A stretch of 64,000 nt of DNA from Paenibacillus_E sp042676385 (GCF_042676385.1 NZ_JBHTHA010000011.1:1-64000), one strand, 5' to 3'. Positions 1 through 8,629 are shown, counted from the first letter of the stretch. Notes: generated from the sequence alone by a model not told the origin. Numbers and translations are program-made.

Positions 1-1
1 G

Positions 2-495
2 TTTGTGGTACGCGTTCGGGATAAACTAAACCTTTTTCCTGTAGAAGGTAGTGAACGCGAGGTATCGCCGGTTCAGGGCCAAACACAGGTCATCCGAGAT
101 GTGGATGTGCTCACGAATAAAACCACCAAGCCTGTTCGCTTGGTTGAGTTCGTGGATCACAAAGGACGACGCTACCGGGTTTTGACGAGTCGCTGGGATC
201 TGTCGGCGGCAGAAGTGGCACGCATTTACAAGAACCGTTGGAAGATTGAACTCTTTTTCAAGTGGGTTAAGCAACACTTAAACCTTGTGAATCTGTATAG
301 CTGTGATCCCGATGCCGTATGGAACCAACTTTTTTTATCTCTCATTGCCTTCGCCGTTAGTTTGCTCATCACGCTTGACCTAAAGACGGATAAGAGTCAA
401 TGGGAGGTCTTAAAGCTGCTTAAGATCTACCTGTTCCATNGGTGGATACTGCGAACAAGGCTGTTCAAGAGCCCAAGAGAATCATCATTCGTTAA
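2..495 (+). mobile_element. IS4-type transposase, C-terminal part (5' cut by window, frame broken at base 440)
   Basis: The reading frame is open from the window edge and encodes the end of a DDE transposase. Around residue 75 it carries the IS4-family Y-x2-R-x3-E-x6-K signature (YKNRWKIELFFKWVKQHLNL), which supplies the catalytic Glu. The base at 440 is an undetermined n. In the original frame the protein runs on to 562 with an unconvincing tail. With one extra base at the n, the sequence continues as VDTANKAVQEPKRIIIR and stops at 493-495, which is how such transposases usually end. I therefore place the true end at 495 and suspect a sequencing or assembly error rather than a natural frameshift. 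The N-terminal part lies outside the window. Confidence 0.8.
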
Positions 496-920
496 GGTTA
501 TGACAAGTGAATATCCTTTTTTTGGAAAACCGCGTCACCTTGATCAATCGTTACTTTTTTAGCTCATACGGCAAAAAACGAACTGTAAATATTTGGTGTT
601 TTTTGTGGATAACTGAAGGCAGCCTCTTTAAATCTCTTTCATGTCAGCTTTCGTGCATGCTTAGTGTGAATATCATCGTTAACGCATCAATCAGCGTCCC
701 GACTCTTCCAGAAGCGTCATAGATAAAGAAGAGTTTAAGATCCGAACCGGCTTTCATGTATTGCCAGAATATTTTTAACAATTAATAATCCTAGGCCTGT
801 GCCCATTGATCCGAGATAGCGCCAATTTTAGACCTCCAAGATGAAAAAAAACACACCGTCTGGTGTGTTCTTGTTATATTTTTGTTTTCCTTCTAAAAAT
901 TCGCTATTCGTGAAGGATAG
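496..920. other. Gene-poor stretch right of the transposase
   Basis: No convincing gene is seen. The right end of the insertion sequence should lie in its first part, but no terminal inverted repeat can be assigned without the left end. A short minus-strand open frame at 644-757 (37 codons, beginning MKAGSDLKLFF) reads like protein but has no recognisable family and no clear ribosome binding site; it may be a remnant of a disrupted gene. A hairpin at 850-869 is listed separately. Confidence 0.4.
844..869 (-). terminator. Rho-independent terminator after the VOC gene remnant
   Basis: Perfect 8-bp stem AACACACC / GGTGTGTT with a 4-nt loop (850-869). On the minus strand it is followed by a run of seven T. 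It lies about 50 bases past the stop of the VOC remnant. Confidence 0.7.
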
Positions 921-1046
921 TCACCAGTCGCCAAGCCCTAAGTTTAGTTGCCAGATTACCCCAAACTTGTCCGTCACACTGCCATAGTATTTGCTCCAAA
1001 ATGTTTCTTGCAGCTCCATTCCAACTTTACATGCCAGGCTATTCAT
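921..1046 (-). pseudogene. C-terminal remnant of a VOC / PhnB-like protein
   Basis: Minus-strand codons give a peptide of about 41 residues containing MELQETFWSKYYGSVTDKFG and ending in WQLNLGLGDW. This is the typical last beta-alpha-beta unit of PhnB-like (VOC superfamily, glyoxalase-fold) proteins. An in-frame stop lies four codons before the ATG, and the rest of the domain is missing. The fragment overlaps the last codons of the neighbouring DUF7002-like gene by a few bases, so the gene seems to have been replaced from its 5' side by recombination or deletion. It keeps its own terminator at 844-869. The name rests on motif recognition only. Confidence 0.65.
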
Positions 1047-1738
1047 CTTGAACTTCTAACCTGCAAATCCGCCTGAGGTTTCGCAAGCTCACTCCAGCAC
1101 TCAGGTATAGCTTTACAATTATCGACATAAACAGCTCGTAAATACTTCGACACGTTGATAACCTGCTCTTCGATAAGTACCTCCCTTATTTCAGAAGCGT
1201 TTGCAGGAACTGTTTTGTTCAGTATGCTCTTAAAGTACTCTAAAGGCAGAAACATTTCCGGACTCTTTTTATAAGTACAGCGGTTTGGAAATCGCGGCGA
1301 GCTCCCCGAGTCGTATTTGGATAGCTTTACTGCGCGGTGATGCTCCATTAATAAAGAAAAAGCATCGAACTCCAGGACAGCAAACGCTTCTTCCGGTTCT
1401 CTTCGAGCGTAGGTCTCCATCATTTTCCGGCAATCCTTTAATGTAGGCCAGAAAAATACATGCCTGTCCAGATACGCCCGAAATTGTTCCTGTGTGGTTG
1501 CTGTATCTATCATACTTTCATGAATCTTTAGATGGGCATTAATTGTAATCGAATATTCAGCATACGCCACTTCTCTGGCCTCTGGCCGGCGCTCACCTTC
1601 GAAATGGGGATTTACTTTATAGCTGGAAAATAGAGCGTCGAAATGCGCAATAGCCGGCAAATTCCTCACTCTTGTAAAATGATAAAGAGACTTTCTGCTT
1701 TTGGGTTTTGTAATTGCAGCTATGACATCATATCTCAC
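1043..1738 (-). CDS. DUF7002-like protein of unknown function
   Basis: The protein has 231 residues, a GTG start and a GGAGTGGG ribosome binding site. I read it as a DUF7002-like protein because of an N-terminal LYHFTRVRNLPAI segment, a central LDRHVFFWPT motif, a VKLSKYDSGSSPRFP stretch and a late FLPLEYF, all in the order I know from that family. No enzyme activity is established for it; the early Tyr-His resembles the start of some ADP-ribosyltransferase folds, which is only a guess. There is no signal peptide or membrane segment. Its end cuts into the truncated VOC gene, so its position looks like the product of a rearrangement. It stands alone, with a terminator of the preceding gene upstream. 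Confidence 0.6.
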   Translation of the reverse strand: MRYDVIAAITKPKSRKSLYHFTRVRNLPAIAHFDALFSSYKVNPHFEGERRPEAREVAYAEYSITINAHLKIHESMIDTATTQEQFRAYLDRHVFFWPTLKDCRKMMETYARREPEEAFAVLEFDAFSLLMEHHRAVKLSKYDSGSSPRFPNRCTYKKSPEMFLPLEYFKSILNKTVPANASEIREVLIEEQVINVSKYLRAVYVDNCKAIPECWSELAKPQADLQVRSSR

Positions 1739-1795
1739 TATCCCACTCCTTCATGTCATCAACTCTGCTGTCCTAAATGGCGGTTTTGAAATCCT

Positions 1796-1829
1796 ATAAA
1801 AAAACACTAAACTCATTAAGTTCAGTGTT
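1796..1829 (-). terminator. Terminator of the MDR oxidoreductase gene
   Basis: On the minus strand, AACACTGAACT pairs with AGTTTAGTGTT (one mismatch) and is followed by a run of T. It begins about 30 bases after the stop of the oxidoreductase gene. Confidence 0.7.
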
Positions 1830-1857
1830 CTGATTGTTTTATATTTTAAGGAGTCCA

Positions 1858-2871
1858 TTAGAATTTGATGCAAATCTTTCCGAAATATGACCCGCTTGCT
1901 AAATATTGAAGAGCATCGACAGCATGTTCAAATGGGAAAACCCGATCGATAACCGGTCGAAGCGTGTTCTGCTCAATGGCACGGTTCATGGCCTCAAACA
2001 TGTCGCGACTGCCAACGTTGATCGCCTGAAGGCGCGCTTTTCTTATAATCGCCGGAATGATAGCAAAACCTTCCACTTGGTAACCAGATAGACCGCCGAT
2101 CATACTGATCTGCCCGCCTACTCTAAGTGCTGAGATCGATCGATTCAAGGTAGCCGATCCCCCAAGATCAACGATTAGATCCGCTCCCACACCATTCGTA
2201 AGATCTAGTACGACTTGATCCCATTCAGGTGTTTGTCTGTAGTTGATTCCGAAATCCGCACCGAGTTTCTTAGCCTGCTCGAGTTTCTCGTCACTGCTTG
2301 ATGTTACAATTACGTTAGCCCCGTGAAGCTTGGCGAATTGAAGCGCGAACAGGGAGACTCCACCCGTCCCTTGCACAACAACGGTTTTACCGGCTGTGAC
2401 TTTGCCTTCTTCGACGATAGCATGCCATGCCGTCACACCTGCGCAAGGCAGCGAGGCCGCTTCTTCATCTGATAAATGTTCCGGAACTCTCACTAATCCT
2501 TCTTCGGGAAGAACCGCATACTCAGCAAGCAGACCATTCAATGGGCTTCCGAGCGTGCTGTGCCAGTTCGCTTTCGTCGGCTCGCCGGAAATCCAACTCT
2601 GGGTAAAAATACCACTTACTCGCTCACCTATTTTGAATCTGGACGTTTGTTCTCCCAAAGCGACAACTTCACCAACGCCGTCAGATATCGGAATGAGCGG
2701 TTCCTTTAAATTCGGGTTATAAAACCCGTTAATAACGCCCAGATCTCGTGCGTTTAGGGATACAGCCCGCAATTTGATAAGTACTTGACCGGGAGCGGGA
2801 ACAGGTATTGGGCGCTCGGTTAACTTCAGCTGATCAAGACCAAATTCATCATGTATTTCATAAGCTTTCAT
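1858..2871 (-). CDS. NAD(P)-dependent MDR oxidoreductase (quinone-oxidoreductase-like)
   Basis: The protein has 337 residues counted from the ATG at 2871, which has a GGAG site eight bases upstream; an in-frame ATG 45 bases further upstream lacks a site and is not used. It is a medium-chain dehydrogenase/reductase. An N-terminal GroES-like domain (GQVLIKLRAVSLNARD, then DGVGEVVALG) is followed by a Rossmann domain with GTGGVSLFALQFAK near residue 170. The residues that bind catalytic zinc in alcohol dehydrogenases are not evident, so a zinc-free quinone oxidoreductase-type or enoyl reductase-type activity is more likely. The substrate cannot be told. It is monocistronic with its own terminator. 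Confidence 0.85.
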   Translation of the reverse strand: MKAYEIHDEFGLDQLKLTERPIPVPAPGQVLIKLRAVSLNARDLGVINGFYNPNLKEPLIPISDGVGEVVALGEQTSRFKIGERVSGIFTQSWISGEPTKANWHSTLGSPLNGLLAEYAVLPEEGLVRVPEHLSDEEAASLPCAGVTAWHAIVEEGKVTAGKTVVVQGTGGVSLFALQFAKLHGANVIVTSSSDEKLEQAKKLGADFGINYRQTPEWDQVVLDLTNGVGADLIVDLGGSATLNRSISALRVGGQISMIGGLSGYQVEGFAIIPAIIRKARLQAINVGSRDMFEAMNRAIEQNTLRPVIDRVFPFEHAVDALQYLASGSYFGKICIKF

Positions 2872-3061
2872 GGAAAATCTCTCCTTTTCATTGGGTATAT
2901 ACATACAATAATACATAAACTAAAATAAAGTAAGTAGGAACTTTAAAGTGTCCAGGAAATCGGCTTATTAAATGCGGGAAGCGTTAAAAATTGATTAATC
3001 ATCTACATTTCTCCCATAGAATGTGTTACATTGATTTCATATCCCTATTGGAGGAACTTCA

Positions 3062-3283
3062 TTGAGCCCAATCACTGAAAAACTTGTAAATCAACATCGG
3101 CAATATTTGTCTGAACATCCGAAAGAGCTTGAGAAATACGCTACGTTATATCAACATATGCTATTTTTTTTCACAAATATTTTGGGTATTGAAGAGGAAC
3201 AAGCAGTCAATCATATCAGTGATTTCAAAGCCGATATGTCATGCGACCTTCTCAAAAACGTTGATTCCAGTGAAATCATTTGA
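3062..3283 (+). CDS. Small protein of unknown function
   Basis: It has 73 residues and starts at a TTG with a strong GGAGGAAC site seven bases upstream. The product is soluble and probably all helical, with no signal peptide, and is rich in Lys, Glu and His. I do not recognise the family. It sits between an oxidoreductase gene and the convergent csoR-like gene, and a shared hairpin at 3309-3334 closes both. The good ribosome binding site and separate terminator argue that it is real. Confidence 0.55.
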   Translation: MSPITEKLVNQHRQYLSEHPKELEKYATLYQHMLFFFTNILGIEEEQAVNHISDFKADMSCDLLKNVDSSEII

Positions 3284-3308
3284 TCCTCCCTGTCATTCAT
3301 ACAAAAAA

Positions 3309-3334
3309 AGCAGCCTCCAACTGGGAAGGCTGCT
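3309..3334. terminator. Bidirectional terminator between the small gene and csoR
   Basis: AGCAGCCT pairs with AGGCTGCT across a 10-nt loop. The minus side has seven T and the plus side is T-rich, so it can serve both convergent genes. Confidence 0.75.
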
Positions 3335-3353
3335 CTTCTTTATTCCTATTTGT

Positions 3354-3680
3354 TCATTTCATCAACTTATTCATCGTCGTTAAAAGTTCGGTAATCACAT
3401 CATGGTCGCCATCTTGGATCCGTTCAATGACACAGCTCTTCATATGATGCTCGAGCAAGAGCTTTCCGACACCATTTAGAGCGGATTGGATAGAGGCAAT
3501 TTGATTTAATATATCATCACAGTAAGTATCTTTTTCAATAAGGCCTTTGACACCACGAACTTGACCTTCGATGCGATTTAGCCTGCTGATGAGACTGCTT
3601 TTCGTTTTGTCTGAATGATGACTTTTCCGGTCACTCGTAGAATGGCAAGTCGTTTCGTTTTCATTTGTGATTTCTTCCAT
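3354..3680 (-). CDS. CsoR/RcnR-family metal-sensing repressor (DUF156)
   Basis: The protein has 108 residues. Its all-helical core starts with ISRLNRIEGQVRGVKGLIE and carries the CsoR-type ligand set: Cys54 in YCDDIL, and His79 and Cys83 in HHMKSC. In characterised CsoR proteins this Cys-His-Cys trio binds Cu(I), after which the tetramer releases DNA. A His/Cys-containing N-terminal arm (residues 10-25) precedes it. No copper ATPase or copper chaperone gene is next to it, so its targets are probably elsewhere, or it controls only itself. A candidate G-tract operator lies just upstream at 3710-3726. Copper is the likely effector, but persulfide-sensing CstR-like relatives share two of the three residues. 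Confidence 0.85.
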   Translation of the reverse strand: MEEITNENETTCHSTSDRKSHHSDKTKSSLISRLNRIEGQVRGVKGLIEKDTYCDDILNQIASIQSALNGVGKLLLEHHMKSCVIERIQDGDHDVITELLTTMNKLMK

Positions 3681-3759
3681 ACCCGTAACCTCCCTTTCCC
3701 TAGACCATTATACCCAATCCCCCTATTCTATGTAAAATATGATTTAATCCATTCGCCTG

Positions 3760-4266
3760 TCATTTAAACTCTTTATTTTCGAGCATAACCAGCTGTGAAG
3801 TCGAACTATGGGCAACCTGTTTGGTATGATGAACCAGTTGAATAATATCCTTATAAGCTTGCTTCGCCCCAACGACTAATAGGGGTACGCCAATAAAATC
3901 AATCTTCAACCAACGGGAAAGCATGCCTCCGCAAGTCATAGCAAAGGGAACGGTTGGAGATGTATTCGATAAAATGATTTTTTCTTTTAGAACTTCTTCT
4001 TCCAGAAGCATATCGATCAGATTAAAAATACCTGGAATGAGGATTTTAGATCTCCCTCTGCCGAGCGTATACACCTTGTTGCCTTCCTTATCTTCACCGT
4101 GATAATACAGCTTTCCTCGATCTTGATACACCAGCTTATTAAAATTGTGCGAATTTAATATTTCATCCTTTGTGGGTTCGCGTTTTTCGTCCAGCTTTTC
4201 AAGATGATAAGTGGCAGCCAGTACAGTAGTATGCGTTCCCCCGAAATCATTGTAAATATAGATCAT
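3760..4266 (-). CDS. DUF3189 family protein
   Basis: The protein has 168 residues. It begins MIYIYNDFGGTHTTVLAA and continues with LYYHGEDKEGNKVYTLGRG, the layout I know from the Firmicute DUF3189 family. No catalytic function is established. There is no signal peptide; the middle holds hydrophobic stretches (ILIPGIFNLIDMLL, IDFIGVPLLVVGA) that look like buried strands and helices rather than clear membrane spans. The gene lies between yheC/D-like and csoR-like genes, about 80 bases from csoR and preceded by the terminator of the upstream gene, so it is probably transcribed alone. Confidence 0.75.
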   Translation of the reverse strand: MIYIYNDFGGTHTTVLAATYHLEKLDEKREPTKDEILNSHNFNKLVYQDRGKLYYHGEDKEGNKVYTLGRGRSKILIPGIFNLIDMLLEEEVLKEKIILSNTSPTVPFAMTCGGMLSRWLKIDFIGVPLLVVGAKQAYKDIIQLVHHTKQVAHSSTSQLVMLENKEFK

Positions 4267-4341
4267 CTCAAACCTGCCATCCTGTCGTGTAATTTTGCTA
4301 AAAAGGTTCCCCCATTCCCACCCACTTTATACAAAAACAAA

Positions 4342-4371
4342 CAAACCGCATCCCCTAAGAGATGCGGTTTG
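4342..4371 (-). terminator. Terminator of the YheC/D-like gene
   Basis: Perfect 11-bp stem CAAACCGCATC / GATGCGGTTTG with an 8-nt loop, followed on the minus strand by TTTGTTTTTGT. Confidence 0.85.
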
Positions 4372-4406
4372 CCGAGGACCTGCCGATCCCCAGCGTGCAA
4401 AAAAGC

Positions 4407-5174
4407 TTATTTTCGTTGAATGCTGCCGGATTTAAGCGCTTTTAGATATGAATGCCGAATGACTTTTATTCCTCGATATATCGATTTATTTTTCAATCTG
4501 GCAAAGAGCTCGTGGGAAGGAAAGTCAAAATTGACCTCTATGACCCATATTTTCCCTTGGCGATCTAAGGCAAAATCGACACCGATTTGGGAGGAATATT
4601 TGTAGCGGATAAACCGATTGCAAATTCGATAGCTTAAACGGACCAACTCGCGAATGAGTCTTTTTTGATTCAATTTCGACAACGAAAGCGATGCAGCTAA
4701 GGCTTTATCAATCTCAACCGCATAGCCGCCTCCACGATTTACGTTCGTAATCACACTTGATTTTCCTGCTACCTTGGCCAGCATGCCAACATATTGCCAA
4801 CGATTATACCGATTTCGCATCATCATCACTCGAATATCGAAAGGACGGCCTTTTATTTCCGCTAAATCAATTGCCTTTTGAATAATATAAGGCGTGGATG
4901 CCGCTTGTTGACGAACCGCATTAAACAAGGATTCCTTCCCCTTAAATTGCCGGGCTATCCCTTTCATTTTGACCAGCCGAAATCCTCCTTCTACCTTCCA
5001 CGCTTTCATGATTCCTTTCCCCATGTGCGACATATTCGGTTTCAGATATACCGATCGATATTTTTGTATAAATCGGGTGAATGTGTTTCGATTCAACCAT
5101 TCGGTGTGTGGCAGATAGGCGCGGATCAAGTCATCTTTCATATAGAACTGGTGTAATCCCATTTTTCCCGGCAC
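4407..5174 (-). CDS. YheC/YheD-like ATP-grasp protein (spore coat-associated family)
   Basis: The protein has 255 residues and a GTG start behind a purine-rich GGGGGAAGGGGAAAG stretch. It has the ATP-grasp layout of YheC/YheD proteins: VYLKPNMSHMGKGIMK near residue 43 (nucleotide-binding lysine region), PFDIRVMMMRN near 113, and IWVIEVNFDFPSHELF near 211 with the metal-binding Glu and Asn. In Bacillus these proteins are associated with the endospore coat; the reaction is not known. Compared with full-length YheD (about 450 residues) it lacks the N-terminal half, so it belongs to the short class common in Paenibacillus. It is single-gene with its own terminator. Confidence 0.8.
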   Translation of the reverse strand: MPGKMGLHQFYMKDDLIRAYLPHTEWLNRNTFTRFIQKYRSVYLKPNMSHMGKGIMKAWKVEGGFRLVKMKGIARQFKGKESLFNAVRQQAASTPYIIQKAIDLAEIKGRPFDIRVMMMRNRYNRWQYVGMLAKVAGKSSVITNVNRGGGYAVEIDKALAASLSLSKLNQKRLIRELVRLSYRICNRFIRYKYSSQIGVDFALDRQGKIWVIEVNFDFPSHELFARLKNKSIYRGIKVIRHSYLKALKSGSIQRK

Positions 5175-5275
5175 AAACTTTCCCCTTCCCCCAAGAAAGC
5201 ACTTCGTTGCTATTCCACTTTATTCCTATTGCACAACACGCTTCACGGCTTCAGCCTAACAGTAATTTTGAAAAA

Positions 5276-5314
5276 TAAAAAAAAACTTCGTCCCCACTCA
5301 TGTAGGGATCGAAG
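5276..5314 (-). terminator. Terminator of the cardiolipin synthase gene
   Basis: CTTCG-t-CCC pairs with GGG-at-CGAAG, followed on the minus strand by a long T-rich run. Confidence 0.75.
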
Positions 5315-5330
5315 GTAAATGACGATGTGC

Positions 5331-6785
5331 CTATAAAATCGGTGAAATCAGCTTCGATACCGACTCCAGAAAACGTATGCGAAGCGAACGTTTGTTGTAC
5401 TCCTCTAACGTCAACTCCAAGCAGCCCTCCATATCTTTCCAGAAAATATGTTCCAGCTTTTTCGCTGTTTCTGCATGATACATTACCGCATTCGTTTCGA
5501 AATTGAGTCGTAAGCTGCGAATATCAAAGTTAGTGGTTCCGACAGACGCCATTTCTCCATCGATCACGATCGTTTTTGCATGCAAGAAACCTTGATCGTA
5601 TAGATAGCACTTCACGCCGGCCTGAAGCAGTTCACCGACGTAGTACAGAGATGCCCAGTGGACAAACAAGTGATCTGCCTTCTGGGGTATCATGATTCTG
5701 ACATCAATCCCGGATAACGCCGCAATCCGCAAGGCATTCAGCATGCTTTCCTCAGGTATGAAATATGGCGTTTGCAAAAGAATTCGGCGTTTCGCCGAGT
5801 GAATCATTTTCAGAAAAGTATAGACGAAATGCGGCCAAGCTTCATTCGGACCGCTTGCCACGATTTGCATCGGGACCCGACTGTGAGCTTCCAGTTCCGA
5901 GATATCCGGAAAATAAATGGGTTCGATTTCAATGTGTTTGGCAGAAGCCAGATTCCAGTCTAGAATAAATCTGGACTGCAAGGCGCGGACAACCATCCCG
6001 GTTAACCGTAAATGCGTATCACGCCAAAAGCCGAATTTGGGATCTAAACCCAAATATTCTTTTCCGATATTAAATCCGCCCATATAACCGACATGACCGT
6101 CGATGACAACTAACTTTCGATGATTGCGGTAGTTGACCCGGTAATTCAAATAAGGTATGCGTGAAGGGAAAAAGGCGGCAACCTGACCCCCCGCCTCCAC
6201 GAAATCACGAAAAAAAGATTCCTTTAGCGTGCGGGATCCGATATCATCGTATAGAAACCTTACCTGTACGCCCTGCTCTGCCTTTTTCGTCAATGCCTCC
6301 ATGACTCTTTGGCCAAGTTCGTCATTCTTGACAATATAATATTGGATATGAATATGGGATTGCGCGGCCTCTATTTTTGCGAACAAATCATTGAATTTGG
6401 AGATGCCGTCCGTAAAAATATGGACACTATTGTCTTGTGTCAAAAAAGCATCGTTCGTCGCCACATTCATATAAATCAGATCCCGGTGCCTGCTGACCAT
6501 CGGATCCATATAGGCCAAAGTTCCATCCATCAATTGCTGCCTTTGCTCGGCGATGACGGTTTTCACTCTCTCCAGCATTTGACGGTTCCACTTGTACAAC
6601 TTTCTGCGGCTCAGGTTTTGCCCGAATATGACATAGAGGAAGAAGCCCAGAATCGGAATGAAAAGGAGAACCATAAGCCAAGACCAAGTTGCGGCAACAT
6701 TGCGACGCTCCAGGAAGACAACGGTTAATGCTAGTAAAATATTAATAATAAAAAGACCTGTAAAAAAATTAGAAATCCATGCCAT
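5331..6785 (-). CDS. cls: Cardiolipin synthase
   Basis: The protein has 484 residues, normal for bacterial ClsA-type enzymes, which join two phosphatidylglycerol molecules into cardiolipin and glycerol at the membrane. Two N-terminal membrane segments (residues about 6-25 and 33-54) are followed by two phospholipase-D HKD motifs: HRKLVVIDGHVGYMGG near residue 222 and HAKTIVIDGEMASVGT near 402. Both motifs are complete, so the enzyme should be active. An ATG with GGAG six bases upstream sets the start. The gene is monocistronic. Firmicutes often carry several cls paralogues, so this need not be the only one. Confidence 0.95.
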   Translation of the reverse strand: MAWISNFFTGLFIINILLALTVVFLERRNVAATWSWLMVLLFIPILGFFLYVIFGQNLSRRKLYKWNRQMLERVKTVIAEQRQQLMDGTLAYMDPMVSRHRDLIYMNVATNDAFLTQDNSVHIFTDGISKFNDLFAKIEAAQSHIHIQYYIVKNDELGQRVMEALTKKAEQGVQVRFLYDDIGSRTLKESFFRDFVEAGGQVAAFFPSRIPYLNYRVNYRNHRKLVVIDGHVGYMGGFNIGKEYLGLDPKFGFWRDTHLRLTGMVVRALQSRFILDWNLASAKHIEIEPIYFPDISELEAHSRVPMQIVASGPNEAWPHFVYTFLKMIHSAKRRILLQTPYFIPEESMLNALRIAALSGIDVRIMIPQKADHLFVHWASLYYVGELLQAGVKCYLYDQGFLHAKTIVIDGEMASVGTTNFDIRSLRLNFETNAVMYHAETAKKLEHIFWKDMEGCLELTLEEYNKRSLRIRFLESVSKLISPIL

Positions 6786-6854
6786 AACAACACTCCAAAT
6801 CTTTGATGTCGATATGGATATTATACCTAATTCTTGGTAACTTAAGTGTTATTA

Positions 6855-7097
6855 TTATTTTTTAATCAGACATAACTTTCGCAAGTAATAGACACCGCCA
6901 ACTTTAATTACCTCATCGGAGTACGCTTCGATCAGCACCCCGGTATCTTCCAATTCTCCATCAAACCATACCTCAACGGGCGTTTGAAATAGCATGCAAT
7001 GATACAAATCTGCGTCTGTGAAACAAATATCAGTCCGGCTCACTATGAACAACTGCCTCTCGCTTAAAATATTATCCGGTATTGTTTTTATCGACAA
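6855..7097 (-). CDS. Small protein of unknown function
   Basis: The open frame gives 80 residues from a TTG at 7097, but no good ribosome binding site precedes that codon. An internal GTG at codon 19 with GAGAGG upstream is an alternative. The product (FDGELEDTGVLIEAYSDEVI, then KVGGVYYLRKLCLIKK) looks like a small beta-rich soluble protein. I do not recognise a named family. It lies between cls and the glgA terminator. Confidence 0.5.
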   Translation of the reverse strand: MSIKTIPDNILSERQLFIVSRTDICFTDADLYHCMLFQTPVEVWFDGELEDTGVLIEAYSDEVIKVGGVYYLRKLCLIKK

Positions 7098-7131
7098 TCG
7101 GGATCGAAATCTAAAGAGGGAACAAAAGAAA

Positions 7132-7163
7132 AGACCGGAAGCTCTTTAAGGAGCCTCCAGTCT
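7132..7163 (-). terminator. Terminator of the glycogen operon
   Basis: An imperfect 12-bp stem around GCTC/GAGC begins four bases after the glgA stop and is followed on the minus strand by TTTTCTTTT. Confidence 0.75.
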
Positions 7164-7167
7164 CCGA

Positions 7168-8607
7168 TTAGTCGTGACTATTTATCGTTTCTTTGTAAAG
7201 GGAAATATATTGCTGCGCCGACTTCTTCCAACTGAAATCGCATTTTTTCATATTTTGCTGAATGCGAAGCCAAGATTCACGATCGTTTTTATAGAAAAAT
7301 ACGGCCCTGCGAATCGTGTGCAGCATATCATGTGCGTTATAATTGCTGAATGTAAAACCTGTTCCCTCACCGGTAAATTCATCGTACGGCAGTACAGTGT
7401 CCTTCAGCCCTCCCGTCTCTCTGACGATCGGAACTGAGCGATAGCGCAGCGCGATTAATTGTCCGATCCCGCAAGGCTCGAATTGTGAAGGCATCAGGAA
7501 TAGATCCGATGCAGCATAAATTTGATGGGCGAGCGCTTCATTGAACGTAATTTGCGCGGAAATCTTATCGGGATAGGTATGCTCCGCATCCCTGAACATC
7601 CGCTCATAACTTTCGTCACCGGTACCCAGCACAACAAGCTGGATATCGAGCGATAAGATTTCAGAAAGCACATGCTGGATGAGATCGAGCCCCTTCTGCT
7701 GCACCAATCGAGTCACCAGTGCAATCATCGGCACATCGCCATTCACGGGAAGACCAAGCCGTTCCTGAAGCGCAAGTTTGTTTTGCTGCTTTTTCGGAAG
7801 CGAGTCCCTGTAGTTCTGGGCGAGATGAGGATCATTCATCGGATCGAAAATCTCGTAGTCGATCCCATTGACGATTCCCGTTAACTGATCTCTCCGGTGC
7901 CGCAACAGGCTGTCCAAATATTCGCCGTAGTACGGAGTTTGAATCTCTTCCGCGTAGGTCTGACTCACCGTCGTGATGCGATCTGCATAGAGTAAACCGC
8001 CCTTCAAGAAGCTCGCTCCGCCATGCAGTTCAAGCGCCAAGCCAGTAAAATGGTCATCGCTTAAGCCGAACAAATCCTTTAATAACGGCTGACTGAACAC
8101 ACCTTGATATTTCAAATTGTGGATCGTGGTAATCGTCTTGATCCCGCTAAAAAAGGGAAGATGACTGTAATGGGCCTTGAGCAGCACGGGAATCATTCCG
8201 GCCTGCCAGTCGTGACAGTGAATCACGTCAGGCTGATAATCAAGCAGCGGCAGCGCCTCAATGACGCCTCGGCAGAAGAAAGCGAAACGCTCCGCCTCGT
8301 CTCCATACCCGTAGAGTCCGGGCCGCCGGAAATAATATTCGTTGTCGACAAAGTAGAAAGTAACGCCCTCGTGCTGCAGGACTTCAATACCGATAAACTG
8401 TTTTCTCCATCCCACATACACGTCGAACGCGACGACAGATGTCATAGCTTGCCGGAAGCGTTCGGGGATGTCCCCATATTTCGGCAGCATGACTCTTACA
8501 TCTAGACCTTGGCGTGTAAGTTCCTTGGGCAGCGATCCGAGGACGTCGGCCAGACCGCCGGTTTTGGCGAATGGGGTGGCCTCAGAACCCACAAACAAAA
8601 CTCTCAT
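7168..8607 (-). CDS. glgA: Glycogen synthase (ADP-glucose)
   Basis: It transfers glucose from ADP-glucose to the growing alpha-1,4-glucan. From the ATG at 8607 (GGAG eight bases upstream) it has 479 residues, the usual size; the frame is open further upstream into a repeat element, but that extension is not protein-like. It is a GT5 enzyme with KTGGLADVLGSLP near residue 15 (the K-x-G-G loop that binds ADP-glucose) and SQFEPCGIGQL near 376 in the second Rossmann domain. It is the last gene of glgB-glgC-glgD-glgA, but is separated from glgD by 229 bases carrying a MITE-like repeat. No glycogen phosphorylase gene follows, unlike in Bacillus subtilis. Confidence 0.96.
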   Translation of the reverse strand: MRVLFVGSEATPFAKTGGLADVLGSLPKELTRQGLDVRVMLPKYGDIPERFRQAMTSVVAFDVYVGWRKQFIGIEVLQHEGVTFYFVDNEYYFRRPGLYGYGDEAERFAFFCRGVIEALPLLDYQPDVIHCHDWQAGMIPVLLKAHYSHLPFFSGIKTITTIHNLKYQGVFSQPLLKDLFGLSDDHFTGLALELHGGASFLKGGLLYADRITTVSQTYAEEIQTPYYGEYLDSLLRHRRDQLTGIVNGIDYEIFDPMNDPHLAQNYRDSLPKKQQNKLALQERLGLPVNGDVPMIALVTRLVQQKGLDLIQHVLSEILSLDIQLVVLGTGDESYERMFRDAEHTYPDKISAQITFNEALAHQIYAASDLFLMPSQFEPCGIGQLIALRYRSVPIVRETGGLKDTVLPYDEFTGEGTGFTFSNYNAHDMLHTIRRAVFFYKNDRESWLRIQQNMKKCDFSWKKSAQQYISLYKETINSHD

Positions 8608-8629
8608 CTTCCCACTCCTATAAGAGGAT

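Noticed and set aside
507..722. 71-codon plus-strand open frame after the transposase
   Set aside because: It overlaps the end of the insertion sequence, has no start signal and no protein-like features.
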